A stretch of DNA of 64,000 bases from MFD09286-c1 sp963701015. GTDB taxonomy: Bacteria; Bacteroidota; Bacteroidia; Bacteroidales; DTGW01. The stretch is taken from assembly GCA_963701015.1 (NCBI GenBank), contig OY969556.1:4092001-4156000 (forward strand), in the 5' to 3' direction. The position numbers and the translations under genes are program-made. The notes under the pieces are model-generated. The model searched no databases. It saw nothing but the letters and a program-made list of their open reading frames with translations, and was not told where the DNA came from. This document shows, one piece after another, positions 1 to 8,990 of the stretch (positions are counted from its first letter, which is position 1; each line of letters begins with the position of its first letter).

Positions 1-277
1 TTTCCTGTTGATTTTTATATTTTAAATGATGTATAATTTGTTGCAAACGACTTCCTTTATTAAAAAATAAAAATGAAGTTGCATTTTCAATTTGAATTCT
101 GCCCCAGAAAATTCTTGCAATTGGGTTGTCATTTTCGTTCCAGTAATTAGTTCGAGGTAACAAATACATACATTCTGTACAAATAACTTTTTCTCTTTCA
201 GCTAATAGCATTGAACAACCCGGACAAACACGCGGAAACAAAATGTCTAATAAACCTGAAAATAATTTTTTTATCAT
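1..277 (-). CDS. ComF family protein, N-terminal part (cut by left edge)
   Basis: Reading the minus strand from an ATG at 277 gives an open frame of 92 codons that runs off the left edge. It begins MIKKLFSGLLDILFPRVCPG and carries two CxxC pairs (CPGC near residue 19, CTEC near 34), the zinc-ribbon start typical of ComF-type proteins. A later stretch (LQQIIHHLKYKNQ) matches the usual linker to the phosphoribosyltransferase domain, which lies outside the window. ComF proteins are linked to DNA uptake in competent bacteria; in Bacteroidota their role is unclear. The family call rests on the N-terminal pattern only. Confidence 0.75.
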   Translation of the reverse strand, partial: MIKKLFSGLLDILFPRVCPGCSMLLAEREKVICTECMYLLPRTNYWNENDNPIARIFWGRIQIENATSFLFFNKGSRLQQIIHHLKYKNQQE

Positions 278-426
278 AAACTATTTAAATTATCGTTTCT
301 TTTAAAGTGTTATTAAAATGAAAAGAGGTTTTTCAATATTTATAATTGTTCTTTTCAATTTCATGGAATGAAAATAGAGTAAAAATGTTAATTTTGCAAG
401 ATTGATAATGGTTTGATTTTAATACA

Positions 427-1824
427 ATGGAAATAAAAAAGAGGAGTTTAATAAAAGCGCTTTTCGGTTCAAAGGAATTTGGTAAAGAAGTTTTGGTCAA
501 AGGGTGGGTGAGAACTCGTCGAGGAAATAAAAATGTTCAGTTTGTTGCGCTTAACGATGGCACATCTGTAAACAGTATTCAAATTGTATTTGATTTGAAT
601 GTAATTTCTGAAGAAATACTTAAACCAGTTACAACAGGTTCTTGCATTGGTATTACAGGAACACTTGTTGAATCTATGGGGAAAGGCCAGAATGTTGAAA
701 TTCAGGCAAAGTCAATTGAAATATACGGTACAGCTGATTCCGAAGTTTATCCTTTACAAAAGAAAGGACATTCCTTGGAATTTTTGAGAGAAATAGCCCA
801 CTTACGACCTCGTACAAATACTTTTGGCTGTGTGCTGCGTTTACGACATGCAATGTCTTTCGCAATTCACAAGTATTTCAACGATAATGGGTTTTATTAT
901 ATGCATACACCAATAATTACCGGATCGGATTGTGAAGGTGCTGGTGCAATGTTCAGGGTTACAACTTTAAATATTGATGAACTACCTAAAAATTCAGATG
1001 GTAAAATTGATTTTGAACAGGATTTTTTCGGTAAAGAAACTAGTTTAACTGTTTCAGGCCAGTTGGAAGGTGAATTGGGAGCACTGGCTCTTGGCGCAAT
1101 TTATACATTTAGGCCAACTTTCAGGGCCGAAAATTCTAATACTCCAAGACATTTAGCCGAATTTTGGATGATTGAACCAGAAGTTGCTTTCAATGAGATT
1201 AAGGAAAATATGGATTTAGCTGAAGATTTTCTGAAATATCTCATTACTTATGCACTTGAAAATTGTAAAGACGATCTGGACTTTTTGGCTGAAATGTATG
1301 ATAAGGAACTGGTCGATCGTTTAAAATTTGTTGTTGATAATAGTTTTGTAAGGTTAAGCTATACCGAAGGTGTTGATATTCTAATGAAATCAGGCCAAAA
1401 GTTTGAGTTCCCTGTTAGTTGGGGAATTGATTTACAGTCGGAACATGAGCGATATTTAGTTGAAAAGCACTTTAAAAAACCAGTTATATTAACAAATTAT
1501 CCGAAAGAAATAAAGGCCTTTTACATGAAACAAAATGAGGATGGGAAAACTGTAAGAGCTATGGATGTTTTATTTCCTAAAATTGGCGAAATTATTGGTG
1601 GTTCACAACGCGAAGAAGATTATGATAAACTAAATGATAGGATTACGGAACTAAAGCTACCAATTAAAGACTTGTGGTGGTATCTTGAAACCCGAAAATT
1701 TGGTTCAGCACCGCACAGTGGTTTTGGGCTAGGTTTCGAACGTTTAATGTTATTTATAACCGGAATGGGCAATATACGCGATGTAATTCCATTTCCACGA
1801 ACGCCTAAAAACGCAGCATTTTAA
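427..1824 (+). CDS. asnS: Asparagine--tRNA ligase (AsnRS)
   Basis: A cytoplasmic class IIb aminoacyl-tRNA synthetase that charges tRNA-Asn with asparagine using ATP. The 465 residues match the family length. An N-terminal OB-fold anticodon-binding domain (about residues 15-105, with the VKGWVRTRRGNKN segment) precedes the class II catalytic core. Motif 2 is seen around FRPTFRAENSNTPRHLAEFW, and motif 3 near the C-terminus as GLGFERLMLFITGM, followed by the usual ending FPRTPKNAAF. A TAnnTTTG match sits upstream at 389-396. rpoN follows 17 bp downstream on the same strand, so the two are probably co-transcribed. Confidence 0.97.
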   Translation: MEIKKRSLIKALFGSKEFGKEVLVKGWVRTRRGNKNVQFVALNDGTSVNSIQIVFDLNVISEEILKPVTTGSCIGITGTLVESMGKGQNVEIQAKSIEIYGTADSEVYPLQKKGHSLEFLREIAHLRPRTNTFGCVLRLRHAMSFAIHKYFNDNGFYYMHTPIITGSDCEGAGAMFRVTTLNIDELPKNSDGKIDFEQDFFGKETSLTVSGQLEGELGALALGAIYTFRPTFRAENSNTPRHLAEFWMIEPEVAFNEIKENMDLAEDFLKYLITYALENCKDDLDFLAEMYDKELVDRLKFVVDNSFVRLSYTEGVDILMKSGQKFEFPVSWGIDLQSEHERYLVEKHFKKPVILTNYPKEIKAFYMKQNEDGKTVRAMDVLFPKIGEIIGGSQREEDYDKLNDRITELKLPIKDLWWYLETRKFGSAPHSGFGLGFERLMLFITGMGNIRDVIPFPRTPKNAAF

Positions 1825-1841
1825 TTTTAATTGTATAAAAA

Positions 1842-3302
1842 ATGCTCAAGCAACGGCTTCAGCAAAAACTTCAGCAAAAACTTTCGCCTCAGCAAATTCA
1901 AATGATTAAATTGCTGGAGATTCCTGCTATGCAGCTTGAACAGCGTATTAAGGAGGAAATCGAATCAAATCCTGTTTTAGAAGAAGGACTACCCGAAGAC
2001 AGCAATATCAATGATAAGAACGAAAATGAACAGGAACCGGAGATAGATAATGGCGATGAATTCACTTTGGAAGATTATGTTAATGATGACGAGTACATTC
2101 CATCCTATAAATTGAATTCAAATAATTATTCATCCGACGAGAAAAGAAGTGAAGTTCCGTTTTCAGTTGGATCGACTTTTCATGAATCGCTCGAAATCCA
2201 ATTAGGTGAATTACAGCTTGATGACAGGCAGCTATCACTTGCATTGTTTTTGATTGGAAATATTGACGATGATGGATATATCCGCCGAAAGTTAAGCGCA
2301 GTTGTAGATGATATTGCTTTTTTGCAAAATATTCAAACTACCGAAGTTGAATTAATTGGAATTTTACGAATGATTCAGGAACTCGAACCAGTTGGAGTTG
2401 GAGCCCGTGATTTGCAGGAATGTTTGCTTTTGCAAATTGAGCAAAAGGATTTATCACAACCTTCGGTGCAATTAGCGCGCAAAATCTTAAAAAATAATTT
2501 TGAAGAATTTACTAAAAAACATTACGATAAAATTATTCTTAAATTAGGAATTACAGAAGATGATCTAAAGCAAGCCATTGATGTAATAATTAAACTAAAT
2601 CCAAGACCAGGCAGCTCATTTAGCGACCCAATGAACCCTGTTATGGGGCAAATTACTCCCGATTTTCTGTTGGAATATAAAGATGGACAACCCTTACTTT
2701 CATTGAATTCAAAAAATATCCCAGAACTCAGGATTAGTCGCTCGTATTCCGATATGCTTGAAAATATTGCTGTAAACAAAGAAAATGTACAAAAAGACCA
2801 GAAGGAAATAGTAACTTTTGTAAAACAAAAGCTTGATTCAGCACGTTGGTTTATTGAGGCAATCAGGCAAAGGCAGAATACTTTAATGCACACCATGCAA
2901 ACTATCCTTGAATTTCAATCGGAATATTTTCGTGATGGCGATGAAAAGAAGCTCCGCCCAATGATTTTAAAAAATGTTGCTGATGTTACGGGTCTTGATA
3001 TATCAACAATCTCAAGGGTTGTAAATAGCAAGTACATTCAAACTAATTTTGGGATTATACCGCTGAAATTTTTCTTTTCCGAATCGATGCAAAACGAATC
3101 AGGTGAAGAAGTCTCAACAAGGGAAATAAAAAAAATACTCCAGGAATGCGTTGAGAATGAAGATAAACATTCACCTGTTACTGATGATGAGCTGGCAGTT
3201 ATTTTAAAAGAAAAGGGTTATCCAATTGCACGTAGGACAGTTGCTAAATATCGTGAATTGCTTGAAATTCCGGTTGCCAGGTTAAGAAAAGAATTGAATT
3301 GA
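1842..3302 (+). CDS. rpoN: RNA polymerase sigma-54 factor
   Basis: Sigma-54 directs RNA polymerase to -24/-12 promoters and needs an AAA+ activator to open them. The 486-residue protein has all three regions. Region I is the glutamine- and leucine-rich N-terminus (QRLQQKLQQKLSPQQIQMIK). An acidic region II lies around residues 45-85. Core-binding and helix-turn-helix regions follow. The RpoN box ARRTVAKYRE lies near residue 465 and contacts the -24 element. It lies 17 bp after asnS and 20 bp before the membrane-protein gene. No sigma-54 activator gene is seen in the window. Confidence 0.96.
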   Translation: MLKQRLQQKLQQKLSPQQIQMIKLLEIPAMQLEQRIKEEIESNPVLEEGLPEDSNINDKNENEQEPEIDNGDEFTLEDYVNDDEYIPSYKLNSNNYSSDEKRSEVPFSVGSTFHESLEIQLGELQLDDRQLSLALFLIGNIDDDGYIRRKLSAVVDDIAFLQNIQTTEVELIGILRMIQELEPVGVGARDLQECLLLQIEQKDLSQPSVQLARKILKNNFEEFTKKHYDKIILKLGITEDDLKQAIDVIIKLNPRPGSSFSDPMNPVMGQITPDFLLEYKDGQPLLSLNSKNIPELRISRSYSDMLENIAVNKENVQKDQKEIVTFVKQKLDSARWFIEAIRQRQNTLMHTMQTILEFQSEYFRDGDEKKLRPMILKNVADVTGLDISTISRVVNSKYIQTNFGIIPLKFFFSESMQNESGEEVSTREIKKILQECVENEDKHSPVTDDELAVILKEKGYPIARRTVAKYRELLEIPVARLRKELN

Positions 3303-3322
3303 AAATATTATTGTATTCATAA

Positions 3323-3934
3323 ATGGAAAAACGTACAGAAAAATTTGCGAAAATAATATCTTATATTTTCAACCCTTTGTTAATGCCATCACTTGGACTT
3401 TTAATGATATTCAATTCAGGCACCTATTTATCGTATCTACCGTTTGAGGCGAAAAGATTAATATTTTTAGTAATTTTTTCAGGTACATTCATTATTCCAG
3501 CAAGTTTTATTCCTATTTTCATTTATTTCAAAATAATAAACGAAGTTGAAGTTGAATCGGCAAGTCAAAGAATTATTCCTTTGGTTTTAACAGGGGTAAT
3601 ATATTTTTGTACATTCTATATGCTTCGTGCAATGCCGGTTCCGTTTATAAATATATTCATATTGTCAACGATGATGTGCATTTTAATAAATGCAATAATT
3701 ATTATAAAATGGAAAATAAGTTCACACTTAATAGGAATAGGCGGTTTAACAGGGTTAGCCATTGGTTTATTTATTCGAATGAATGCTGATATTGCTTATT
3801 TTCTTATTGCATTAATTTTAATCGCGGGATTTTTAGGTTATGCACGTTTGCGTTTACGAATGCATACGCCTGCCCAAATATATACTGGTTTTTTGCTTGG
3901 ATTCGCAATTGTCTGTACAATGATGCTATTATAA
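3323..3934 (+). CDS. Multispanning membrane protein, PAP2-like
   Basis: A 203-residue integral membrane protein with about six hydrophobic segments. The C-terminal part, with SSHLIGIGGLTG around residue 132 and LRLRMHTPAQIYTGFLLGF near 173, resembles the second half of PAP2-type phosphatases, where a conserved His precedes the last helices. The full three-motif PAP2 signature (KxxxxxxRP, PSGH, SRxxxxxHxxxD) is not seen, so activity is uncertain. It is the last gene of an apparent asnS-rpoN-membrane protein run. Treat it as a conserved membrane protein of unknown function. Confidence 0.6.
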   Translation: MEKRTEKFAKIISYIFNPLLMPSLGLLMIFNSGTYLSYLPFEAKRLIFLVIFSGTFIIPASFIPIFIYFKIINEVEVESASQRIIPLVLTGVIYFCTFYMLRAMPVPFINIFILSTMMCILINAIIIIKWKISSHLIGIGGLTGLAIGLFIRMNADIAYFLIALILIAGFLGYARLRLRMHTPAQIYTGFLLGFAIVCTMMLL

Positions 3935-4013
3935 TGAATTAAAATGGTTGTTTTTTTTCATACTAAAATATTATAACTTTAGGTTTTAGTAACCCGATAT
4001 ATTTTTAAAACCT

Positions 4014-4847
4014 ATGGATAAGGATAGCAAAAAAATAATAGTTCCCTGGGATTTTTCGGAACTTGCAGAATATGCACTTGAACATGCTGAACGAATAGCC
4101 AGGACATTAGGCAAGAATATTGAACTATTGCACATTGTCCCCAAATCAGAGAATATAGCCGCAAAAGAAATTGCTTTGGAAAGAGTATCGGAAGAAGCTG
4201 TTAGCAAATTTGGCGTAAAACCAACTATAAAAGTTATTGCAGGAAGTATTTTTACTACCATTTCGAATTATGCTTCGGATACAAAGGCCAACATGGTTAT
4301 AATGGGAACGCATGGCATTAAAGGGATTCAGAAATTTACTGGTAGTTATGCATTAAAAGTATTATTGGGTTCAAAAGTACCTTTCATTATTGTTCAGGAT
4401 AGGCCGAGAACTGAAGAAAAACTTTCGAATATTGTTTTCCCCATTGATTTTAGAGGTGAAAATAAGGAAAAATTATATTGGGCAATTTATTTAGGCAAAT
4501 ACTTCAATTCAAAAGTGCATTTGTTTAAATATCCAATAAACGACCCATCGTTAAAGAAAAAGGTTGATATAAATTTAAATTTTGCCATTCGTTTTCTTAT
4601 CCAAAATGGTTTGGATTACGAAATCCATTCTGCCCCTAAAGGCGAATTTGGTAAGGAAACGGTTAAGTTTGCACAGGAAATTAATGCTGACTTAATATTA
4701 ATTGTAACTACTAAAAATGCCACGTTTATCGATTTTATTTTTGGCTCACGTGAACAATACATTTTAGCAAATAGTGCACGAATACCGGTTATGGTGGTAA
4801 ACCCTCATTCGAACTTTGCCTCGGTTGGACAATTTATGTTTGGTTAA
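4014..4847 (+). CDS. Universal stress protein, tandem UspA domains
   Basis: A 277-residue cytoplasmic protein made of two UspA folds in tandem, about residues 1-140 and 141-275. The first domain starts KKIIVPWDFSELAEYALEHA, the usual first strand and helix, and has a Gly-rich segment (MGTHGIKGIQKFTGS) resembling the ATP-binding GxxGx9G(S/T) loop. The second domain is more diverged, with SNIVFPIDF at its start and FIFGSREQYIL near its end. Such proteins are associated with stress and starvation survival. The start is the first ATG after a weak TAACTTTA element near 3975. Confidence 0.88.
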   Translation: MDKDSKKIIVPWDFSELAEYALEHAERIARTLGKNIELLHIVPKSENIAAKEIALERVSEEAVSKFGVKPTIKVIAGSIFTTISNYASDTKANMVIMGTHGIKGIQKFTGSYALKVLLGSKVPFIIVQDRPRTEEKLSNIVFPIDFRGENKEKLYWAIYLGKYFNSKVHLFKYPINDPSLKKKVDINLNFAIRFLIQNGLDYEIHSAPKGEFGKETVKFAQEINADLILIVTTKNATFIDFIFGSREQYILANSARIPVMVVNPHSNFASVGQFMFG

Positions 4848-4972
4848 ATTTGGCTTTAGGTTTTAGGGATTGGGGTTTAGCTTAAATTTGTTAAATATAG
4901 TATACTTTTTTATCGTTTTTCATCAACCATTCACCATTTTCCTGAGTCCGATCTCCGGTTTCCTTTTAGCAT

Positions 4973-5215
4973 TCAGCGTTTTCCGTTTCCCGAAATTAAA
5001 GGTCTGATGAGTTTTTCAAGTCCATTCACTTTTATTTCAAACATTTCTTCTAACAATCCGCCAATTTCTCCTTTTGGAAAACCCTTTTGTTTAAACCATA
5101 CCAAATATGGTTCAGGCAAATCAACCAAATAGCGTCCTTGAAATTTTCCAAATGGCATTTTGGAATTTGCCAGTTTTAGCAAATGCTCTCTTTGAAATTG
5201 TTCATCATTGCTCAT
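4973..5215 (-). CDS. DUF3820 family protein
   Basis: An 80-residue protein. The segment MPFGKFQGRYLVDLPEPYLVW is the hallmark of DUF3820 (MPFGKYKG...LPxxYLxW), a small family with no established biochemical function, often paired with nucleic-acid or virulence-associated genes. The ATG at 5215 lies 11 bases inside the end of the upstream hypA frame, so the two genes are probably translated together. No signal peptide or membrane segment is seen. Confidence 0.8.
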   Translation of the reverse strand: MSNDEQFQREHLLKLANSKMPFGKFQGRYLVDLPEPYLVWFKQKGFPKGEIGGLLEEMFEIKVNGLEKLIRPLISGNGKR

Positions 5216-5557
5216 CTTCTACACTAATTTGTGTCACTTTCATCTCTTTGCCCTGAAGAATATCAATAGCATAATCATTACATTTCGGACAAGGATTGCC
5301 AAAACTATTCAATTCAAAATTAATTCCACATTTTCTGCACTTAGCCATGCCATTTATTTGGTTTATCTCCATTTCAGCATTTTCAAGGATTGTATTTTTT
5401 TTGATGATTGAAAAGCTGAAAGTAAGGGCATCAATTTCTATACCGCTTAATTTTCCAATATTCAAATGGGCATCTTTGTTATTTTTTTATTGAAATCAGA
5501 TTCAACAGAATTCTCAATTATTTGAATAACTGATTTAGCAATTGAAAGCTCGTGCAT
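5205..5557 (-). pseudogene. hypA: Hydrogenase nickel chaperone HypA, frameshifted
   Basis: HypA delivers nickel to the [NiFe]-hydrogenase maturation machinery (or to urease). The minus strand from an ATG at 5557 encodes MHELSIAKSVIQIIENSVES, the canonical HypA start whose His2 binds nickel, and stays open to about residue 31 before a TGA. The next frame carries the rest: LNIGKLSGIEIDALTF and a zinc domain with two CxxC pairs (CRKC and CPKC). The break falls at the CCC run at 5468-5470. Removing two bases, or adding one, gives a 116-117 residue protein, the normal HypA length. No hydrogenase or other hyp gene is in the window. It may be a real pseudogene or a sequence error. Confidence 0.8.
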
Positions 5558-5689
5558 TGTAATTATTAACTTTGAAATTATTGAAAAACCAAAATTACTA
5601 ACAATACATGAGATTGCAGAAAATTAAATGTTACCAATTACCAATATCTAAAAATGTAATTCTCAACTCCAAGTTACTATAAACTAGCT

Positions 5690-6367
5690 CTACAATTGCC
5701 AGTCAATAGGCTCCAATCCTTTTTCAGTTAAATACTGATTTGCTTTTGAAAAGTGTTTGCAACCAAAAAAACCATTATATACTGAAAAAGGCGAAGGATG
5801 GACTGTTTTAAGAATCAAATGTTTTGAAGGATTGATAAGTTTTTCTTTTAACCGGGCATCGTTGCCCCAAAGCATAAAAACGAGGTTTGTACGCGATTCA
5901 CTTAATTTTTTTATGGCAACATCGGTAAATTTTTCCCAACCTTTCCCAAAATGTGAACGTGGATTATTTGCTCGTACAGTAAGTGTTGCATTTAAAAGAA
6001 ACACACCTTGCTCAGCCCATTTTTCAAGGTTCCCATTATTAGGAATTGCTATTTGTAAATCCGACTGTAATTCTTTAAATATATTCACAAGCGATGGTGG
6101 AGGTTTTACTCCTTTTTGAACAGAGAAACACAATCCATGAGCCTGTCCTTCACCATGGTATGGGTCTTGCCCTAAAATCACGACTTTTACTTTTGCAACC
6201 GGTGTTTTATCAAAAGCGCTAAAAATATATTTTCCAGGAGGATAAATTGTGTATTTCTTTTTCTCTTCAACAATAAAATCTTTCAGTGTCTTAAAATAAT
6301 CAGCTTCGAATTCGGCGCTTAATAATTGTTTCCAGCTTTCTTCAATTTGAACTGTATTTGTTGACAT
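5690..6367 (-). CDS. ung: Uracil-DNA glycosylase, family 1
   Basis: Removes uracil from DNA arising by cytosine deamination or dUTP incorporation, starting base-excision repair. The 225-residue length is normal. The water-activating loop GQDPYHGEGQAHGLCFSV carries the catalytic Asp68, and the C-terminal DNA-intercalation loop HPSPFSVYNGFFGCKHF carries the second catalytic His. FLLNATLTVR, the uracil-recognition strand with its Asn, is also present. It is monocistronic: neighbours on both sides are more than 100 bp away. Confidence 0.97.
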   Translation of the reverse strand: MSTNTVQIEESWKQLLSAEFEADYFKTLKDFIVEEKKKYTIYPPGKYIFSAFDKTPVAKVKVVILGQDPYHGEGQAHGLCFSVQKGVKPPPSLVNIFKELQSDLQIAIPNNGNLEKWAEQGVFLLNATLTVRANNPRSHFGKGWEKFTDVAIKKLSESRTNLVFMLWGNDARLKEKLINPSKHLILKTVHPSPFSVYNGFFGCKHFSKANQYLTEKGLEPIDWQL

Positions 6368-6472
6368 GGTTTTGAATGTATAATTTCAACTTTGAAATTT
6401 AAGAATTATAAAGAAATTTAATAATAATTTCAAACTGTCTAAAAATCTTCAGCCTAAAACCCTAAACTCCTT

Positions 6473-8332
6473 TTAATCGGCATTAAACCTGTAATCTATC
6501 GAGAATTTTTCTTTTAAGTGTTCTAATTTGGTTTTATCAAAAAGATAATTGTTGATAACCAGATAATCAATTTCGGTATTCATAAAACAGCGAATGGCAT
6601 CATTTGGAGTACAAACAATTGGCTCGCCGCGCACGTTAAAACTGGTATTAATAACCAATCCATAACCCGTTAACTTTTTAAAGGAATTTATCAATTTCCA
6701 GAAACGCTCATTGGTAGATTTATTAACTGTTTGCACCCGGGCTGAATAATCAATATGTGTAATAGCAGGGACATCGGAACGTTTAAAATATAGCCGTTGA
6801 TATAAATCAGATTGGTTATAATTTTCAGGCAAAGCAATGCAGCGCTTTTCGTTCACCGGCATCACAAATAACATATATGGTGAAAATGCTTTGTATTTAC
6901 AGAATTCCTGGATATCCTCTTCGAGTATTGCTGGAGCAAATGGCCTAAAACTTTCCCTGAATTTAATTTTAAGGTTCATTTTCTTTTGCATTTCCGGGTT
7001 TCGGGCATCACCCAAAATACTGCGGTTTCCTAATGCCCTGGGTCCAAATTCCATGCGACCCTGGAACCAACCAATAACCTTCCCGTTATTGATCAATTGA
7101 GCAACATCAGTGGCAAGTTCATCAAATGAATCATAATGTGAAGCATTTAGTTCGAATCGTGTAATAAGTTTTTCAATAGCATTATGGTCATATGCAGGTC
7201 CTAAATATGAACCATTCATGGAATCAGCAGGTTCTGGGATACGAGTTTCCTCGAAATACAAATAATGAGCAGCCAGGGCAGCGCCCAATGATCCACCTGC
7301 ATCACCTGCTGCTGGTTGTATCCAGATGTTGTCGAATAAACCACTTTCAAATATTTTACCATTTGATACGCAATTTAAAGCTACTCCGCCAGCCATCACC
7401 AAGTTTGCACATCCGGTAAGCTCTTTGGCAGTTTTTGCGAGTTTTAATACTATTTCGTCGGTTACCAATTGAATGGCAAGTGCTAAATCCATATAAGGCT
7501 GAGAAAGTTCAGTTTCTTCCGTGCGCCTGGATATACCAAAAAGCTTTTCCCATTTTTTGTTATTGCACATTTCAAGGCCAATGGCGAAATTGAAATATTG
7601 CATATTCAATAAAACAGAACTATCGCTGCGAATGTCAATTAATTCATTGGTAATTTTCGATTTATAATCCAGAACCCGTTCTGAACCAGCAATACCATAA
7701 GGTGCCAGTCCCATCAGTTTGTATTCGCCACTATTTACCTTAAAGCCGCAGTAATAAGTAAATGCGGAATACAATAATCCTATAGAATGAGGGAAATGCA
7801 ATTCCTTTAGAATTGATATTCCATTATCTTTTCCATGTGAAATTGTTGTTGTTGCCCATTCACCAACCCCATCAATGGTTAAAATCGCTGCTTCGGTATA
7901 AGGTGATGGATAAAATGCACTGGCTGCATGTGACAAGTGATGCTCGGGGAAAAGCAAAGGAATAGTTTTAGGAATACCTGCTTTTATAAGCTCCTTTTTC
8001 AAAAGGCTTTTCATAAAAAGTTTTTCCTTAATCCACACTGGGATTGCAGTTATAAAACTCATCAAACCTTTTGGCGCAAAACCATGATAAGTTTCAAGCA
8101 ACCGCTCAAACTTTATGTAAGGCTTATCGTAAAAAACAACTGCTTTTAAATTAGCCGGATCAATGCCAGATTCCTCTAGTACATACGCAACAGCTTTTGA
8201 AGGGAACGAATCATCATGTTTTACACGCGTAAACCGTTCTTGCTGGGCAGCTGCAATAATTTTCCCATCAACAACCAAAGCTGCTGCACTATCGTGATAA
8301 AATGCCGATATCCCTAATATTGCTGATGGCAT
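6473..8332 (-). CDS. Carbamoyltransferase, NodU/CmcH/SxtI family
   Basis: Transfers a carbamoyl group from carbamoyl phosphate, through carbamoyl-AMP, to a hydroxyl on a sugar, antibiotic or other metabolite. The 619 residues match the family. The N-terminal ASKHA-fold half shows GISAFYHDSAAALVVDG, FPEHHLSHAASAFYPSP and TIDGVGEW. The nucleotide-binding part shows MAGGVALNCVSNG and AGDAGGSLGAAL. The C-terminal YrdC-like half shows GRMEFGPRALGNRSILGD and NTSFNVRGEPIVCTP. Catalytic histidines appear intact. The substrate cannot be told from sequence. It is the last gene of a three-gene set with DUF5989 and SxtJ-like proteins. Confidence 0.93.
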   Translation of the reverse strand: MPSAILGISAFYHDSAAALVVDGKIIAAAQQERFTRVKHDDSFPSKAVAYVLEESGIDPANLKAVVFYDKPYIKFERLLETYHGFAPKGLMSFITAIPVWIKEKLFMKSLLKKELIKAGIPKTIPLLFPEHHLSHAASAFYPSPYTEAAILTIDGVGEWATTTISHGKDNGISILKELHFPHSIGLLYSAFTYYCGFKVNSGEYKLMGLAPYGIAGSERVLDYKSKITNELIDIRSDSSVLLNMQYFNFAIGLEMCNNKKWEKLFGISRRTEETELSQPYMDLALAIQLVTDEIVLKLAKTAKELTGCANLVMAGGVALNCVSNGKIFESGLFDNIWIQPAAGDAGGSLGAALAAHYLYFEETRIPEPADSMNGSYLGPAYDHNAIEKLITRFELNASHYDSFDELATDVAQLINNGKVIGWFQGRMEFGPRALGNRSILGDARNPEMQKKMNLKIKFRESFRPFAPAILEEDIQEFCKYKAFSPYMLFVMPVNEKRCIALPENYNQSDLYQRLYFKRSDVPAITHIDYSARVQTVNKSTNERFWKLINSFKKLTGYGLVINTSFNVRGEPIVCTPNDAIRCFMNTEIDYLVINNYLFDKTKLEHLKEKFSIDYRFNAD

Positions 8333-8338
8333 GTATTC

Positions 8339-8488
8339 CTAAAAAAGTGTATAAATGAAAGGAGCAATAGCTGTTCCTGCTGTAAAAACTATGATTAATG
8401 CAAAAATCAGCAATATTATAATTAGTGGCAGAAGCCAAAATTTCTTCCGTACTTTTAGAAACTGCCATAATTCTTTTAAAAATTCCAT
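8339..8488 (-). CDS. DUF5989 small membrane protein
   Basis: A 49-residue protein read from an ATG at 8488 to a TAG at 8339. It begins MEFLKELWQFLKVRKKFWLL, followed by one strongly hydrophobic membrane segment (about residues 18-36) and a short tail ending in FIYTLF. This composition matches DUF5989, a single-span family regularly encoded beside NodU/SxtI-type carbamoyltransferases; in saxitoxin clusters I recall the equivalent position as sxtK. It ends 6 bp before the carbamoyltransferase start and begins 17 bp after the SxtJ-like gene, so the three are almost certainly one transcript. No function is established. Confidence 0.82.
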   Translation of the reverse strand: MEFLKELWQFLKVRKKFWLLPLIIILLIFALIIVFTAGTAIAPFIYTLF

Positions 8489-8505
8489 TTTGGTATGTTT
8501 AAAAA

Positions 8506-8886
8506 TTAAAAAGGATTTATTAAGTCATTTTTGCTGTAAGCATGGTTACGTTCAACAAAAACTGATTGATTTGATTTTTTAAATTGCTTAAGCATTAATG
8601 TGTCATTGCCAATTATTCTGCGGATTAATGCAGTTGGGAATACAATTACAAAAAAGATAAGGCTTAGAATTATTTTCGACATTATTTTCCCCAATCCATC
8701 CGATAAATTGAGCCAAATAAAAGTAAAAGGATAGAAGATAACAGGTTTTGTAAGTAATAATAAAACCGCAACAACAGCTATTTTAAGCAATATTGTATAA
8801 TGCCAGCCTAACCCAATAATGAGCAATAAAAGCAAGAATGCTAAACCTGAATTTAAATGTTCTTTTTCGGTAAAATCAGTCTTCAT
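8506..8886 (-). CDS. SxtJ-like membrane protein
   Basis: A 126-residue protein with about three hydrophobic segments (residues 13-30, 32-60 and 67-86) and a polar C-terminal tail with FKKSNQSVFVERNHAYSKND. The topology, tail and position, immediately before DUF5989 and a carbamoyltransferase, match the SxtJ family named from saxitoxin biosynthesis clusters. Its biochemical role is unknown. With the 49-residue protein it may anchor the carbamoyltransferase to the membrane, which is inference from co-occurrence only. It is the first gene of the three-gene minus-strand set. Confidence 0.78.
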   Translation of the reverse strand: MKTDFTEKEHLNSGLAFLLLLLIIGLGWHYTILLKIAVVAVLLLLTKPVIFYPFTFIWLNLSDGLGKIMSKIILSLIFFVIVFPTALIRRIIGNDTLMLKQFKKSNQSVFVERNHAYSKNDLINPF

Positions 8887-8990
8887 TGAACTAACAGTAA
8901 GTTAAAGCCTAAAAACAGCTCTGTAAATATAAAAGGAATTAATTAAAATCACTGAATGAAGCAATTTAATCGGTGAAATTTTGGTTCCTT

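Noticed and set aside
4848..4972. Possible RNA or regulatory element between usp and the DUF3820 gene
   Set aside because: No cloverleaf, hairpin or promoter match was found.
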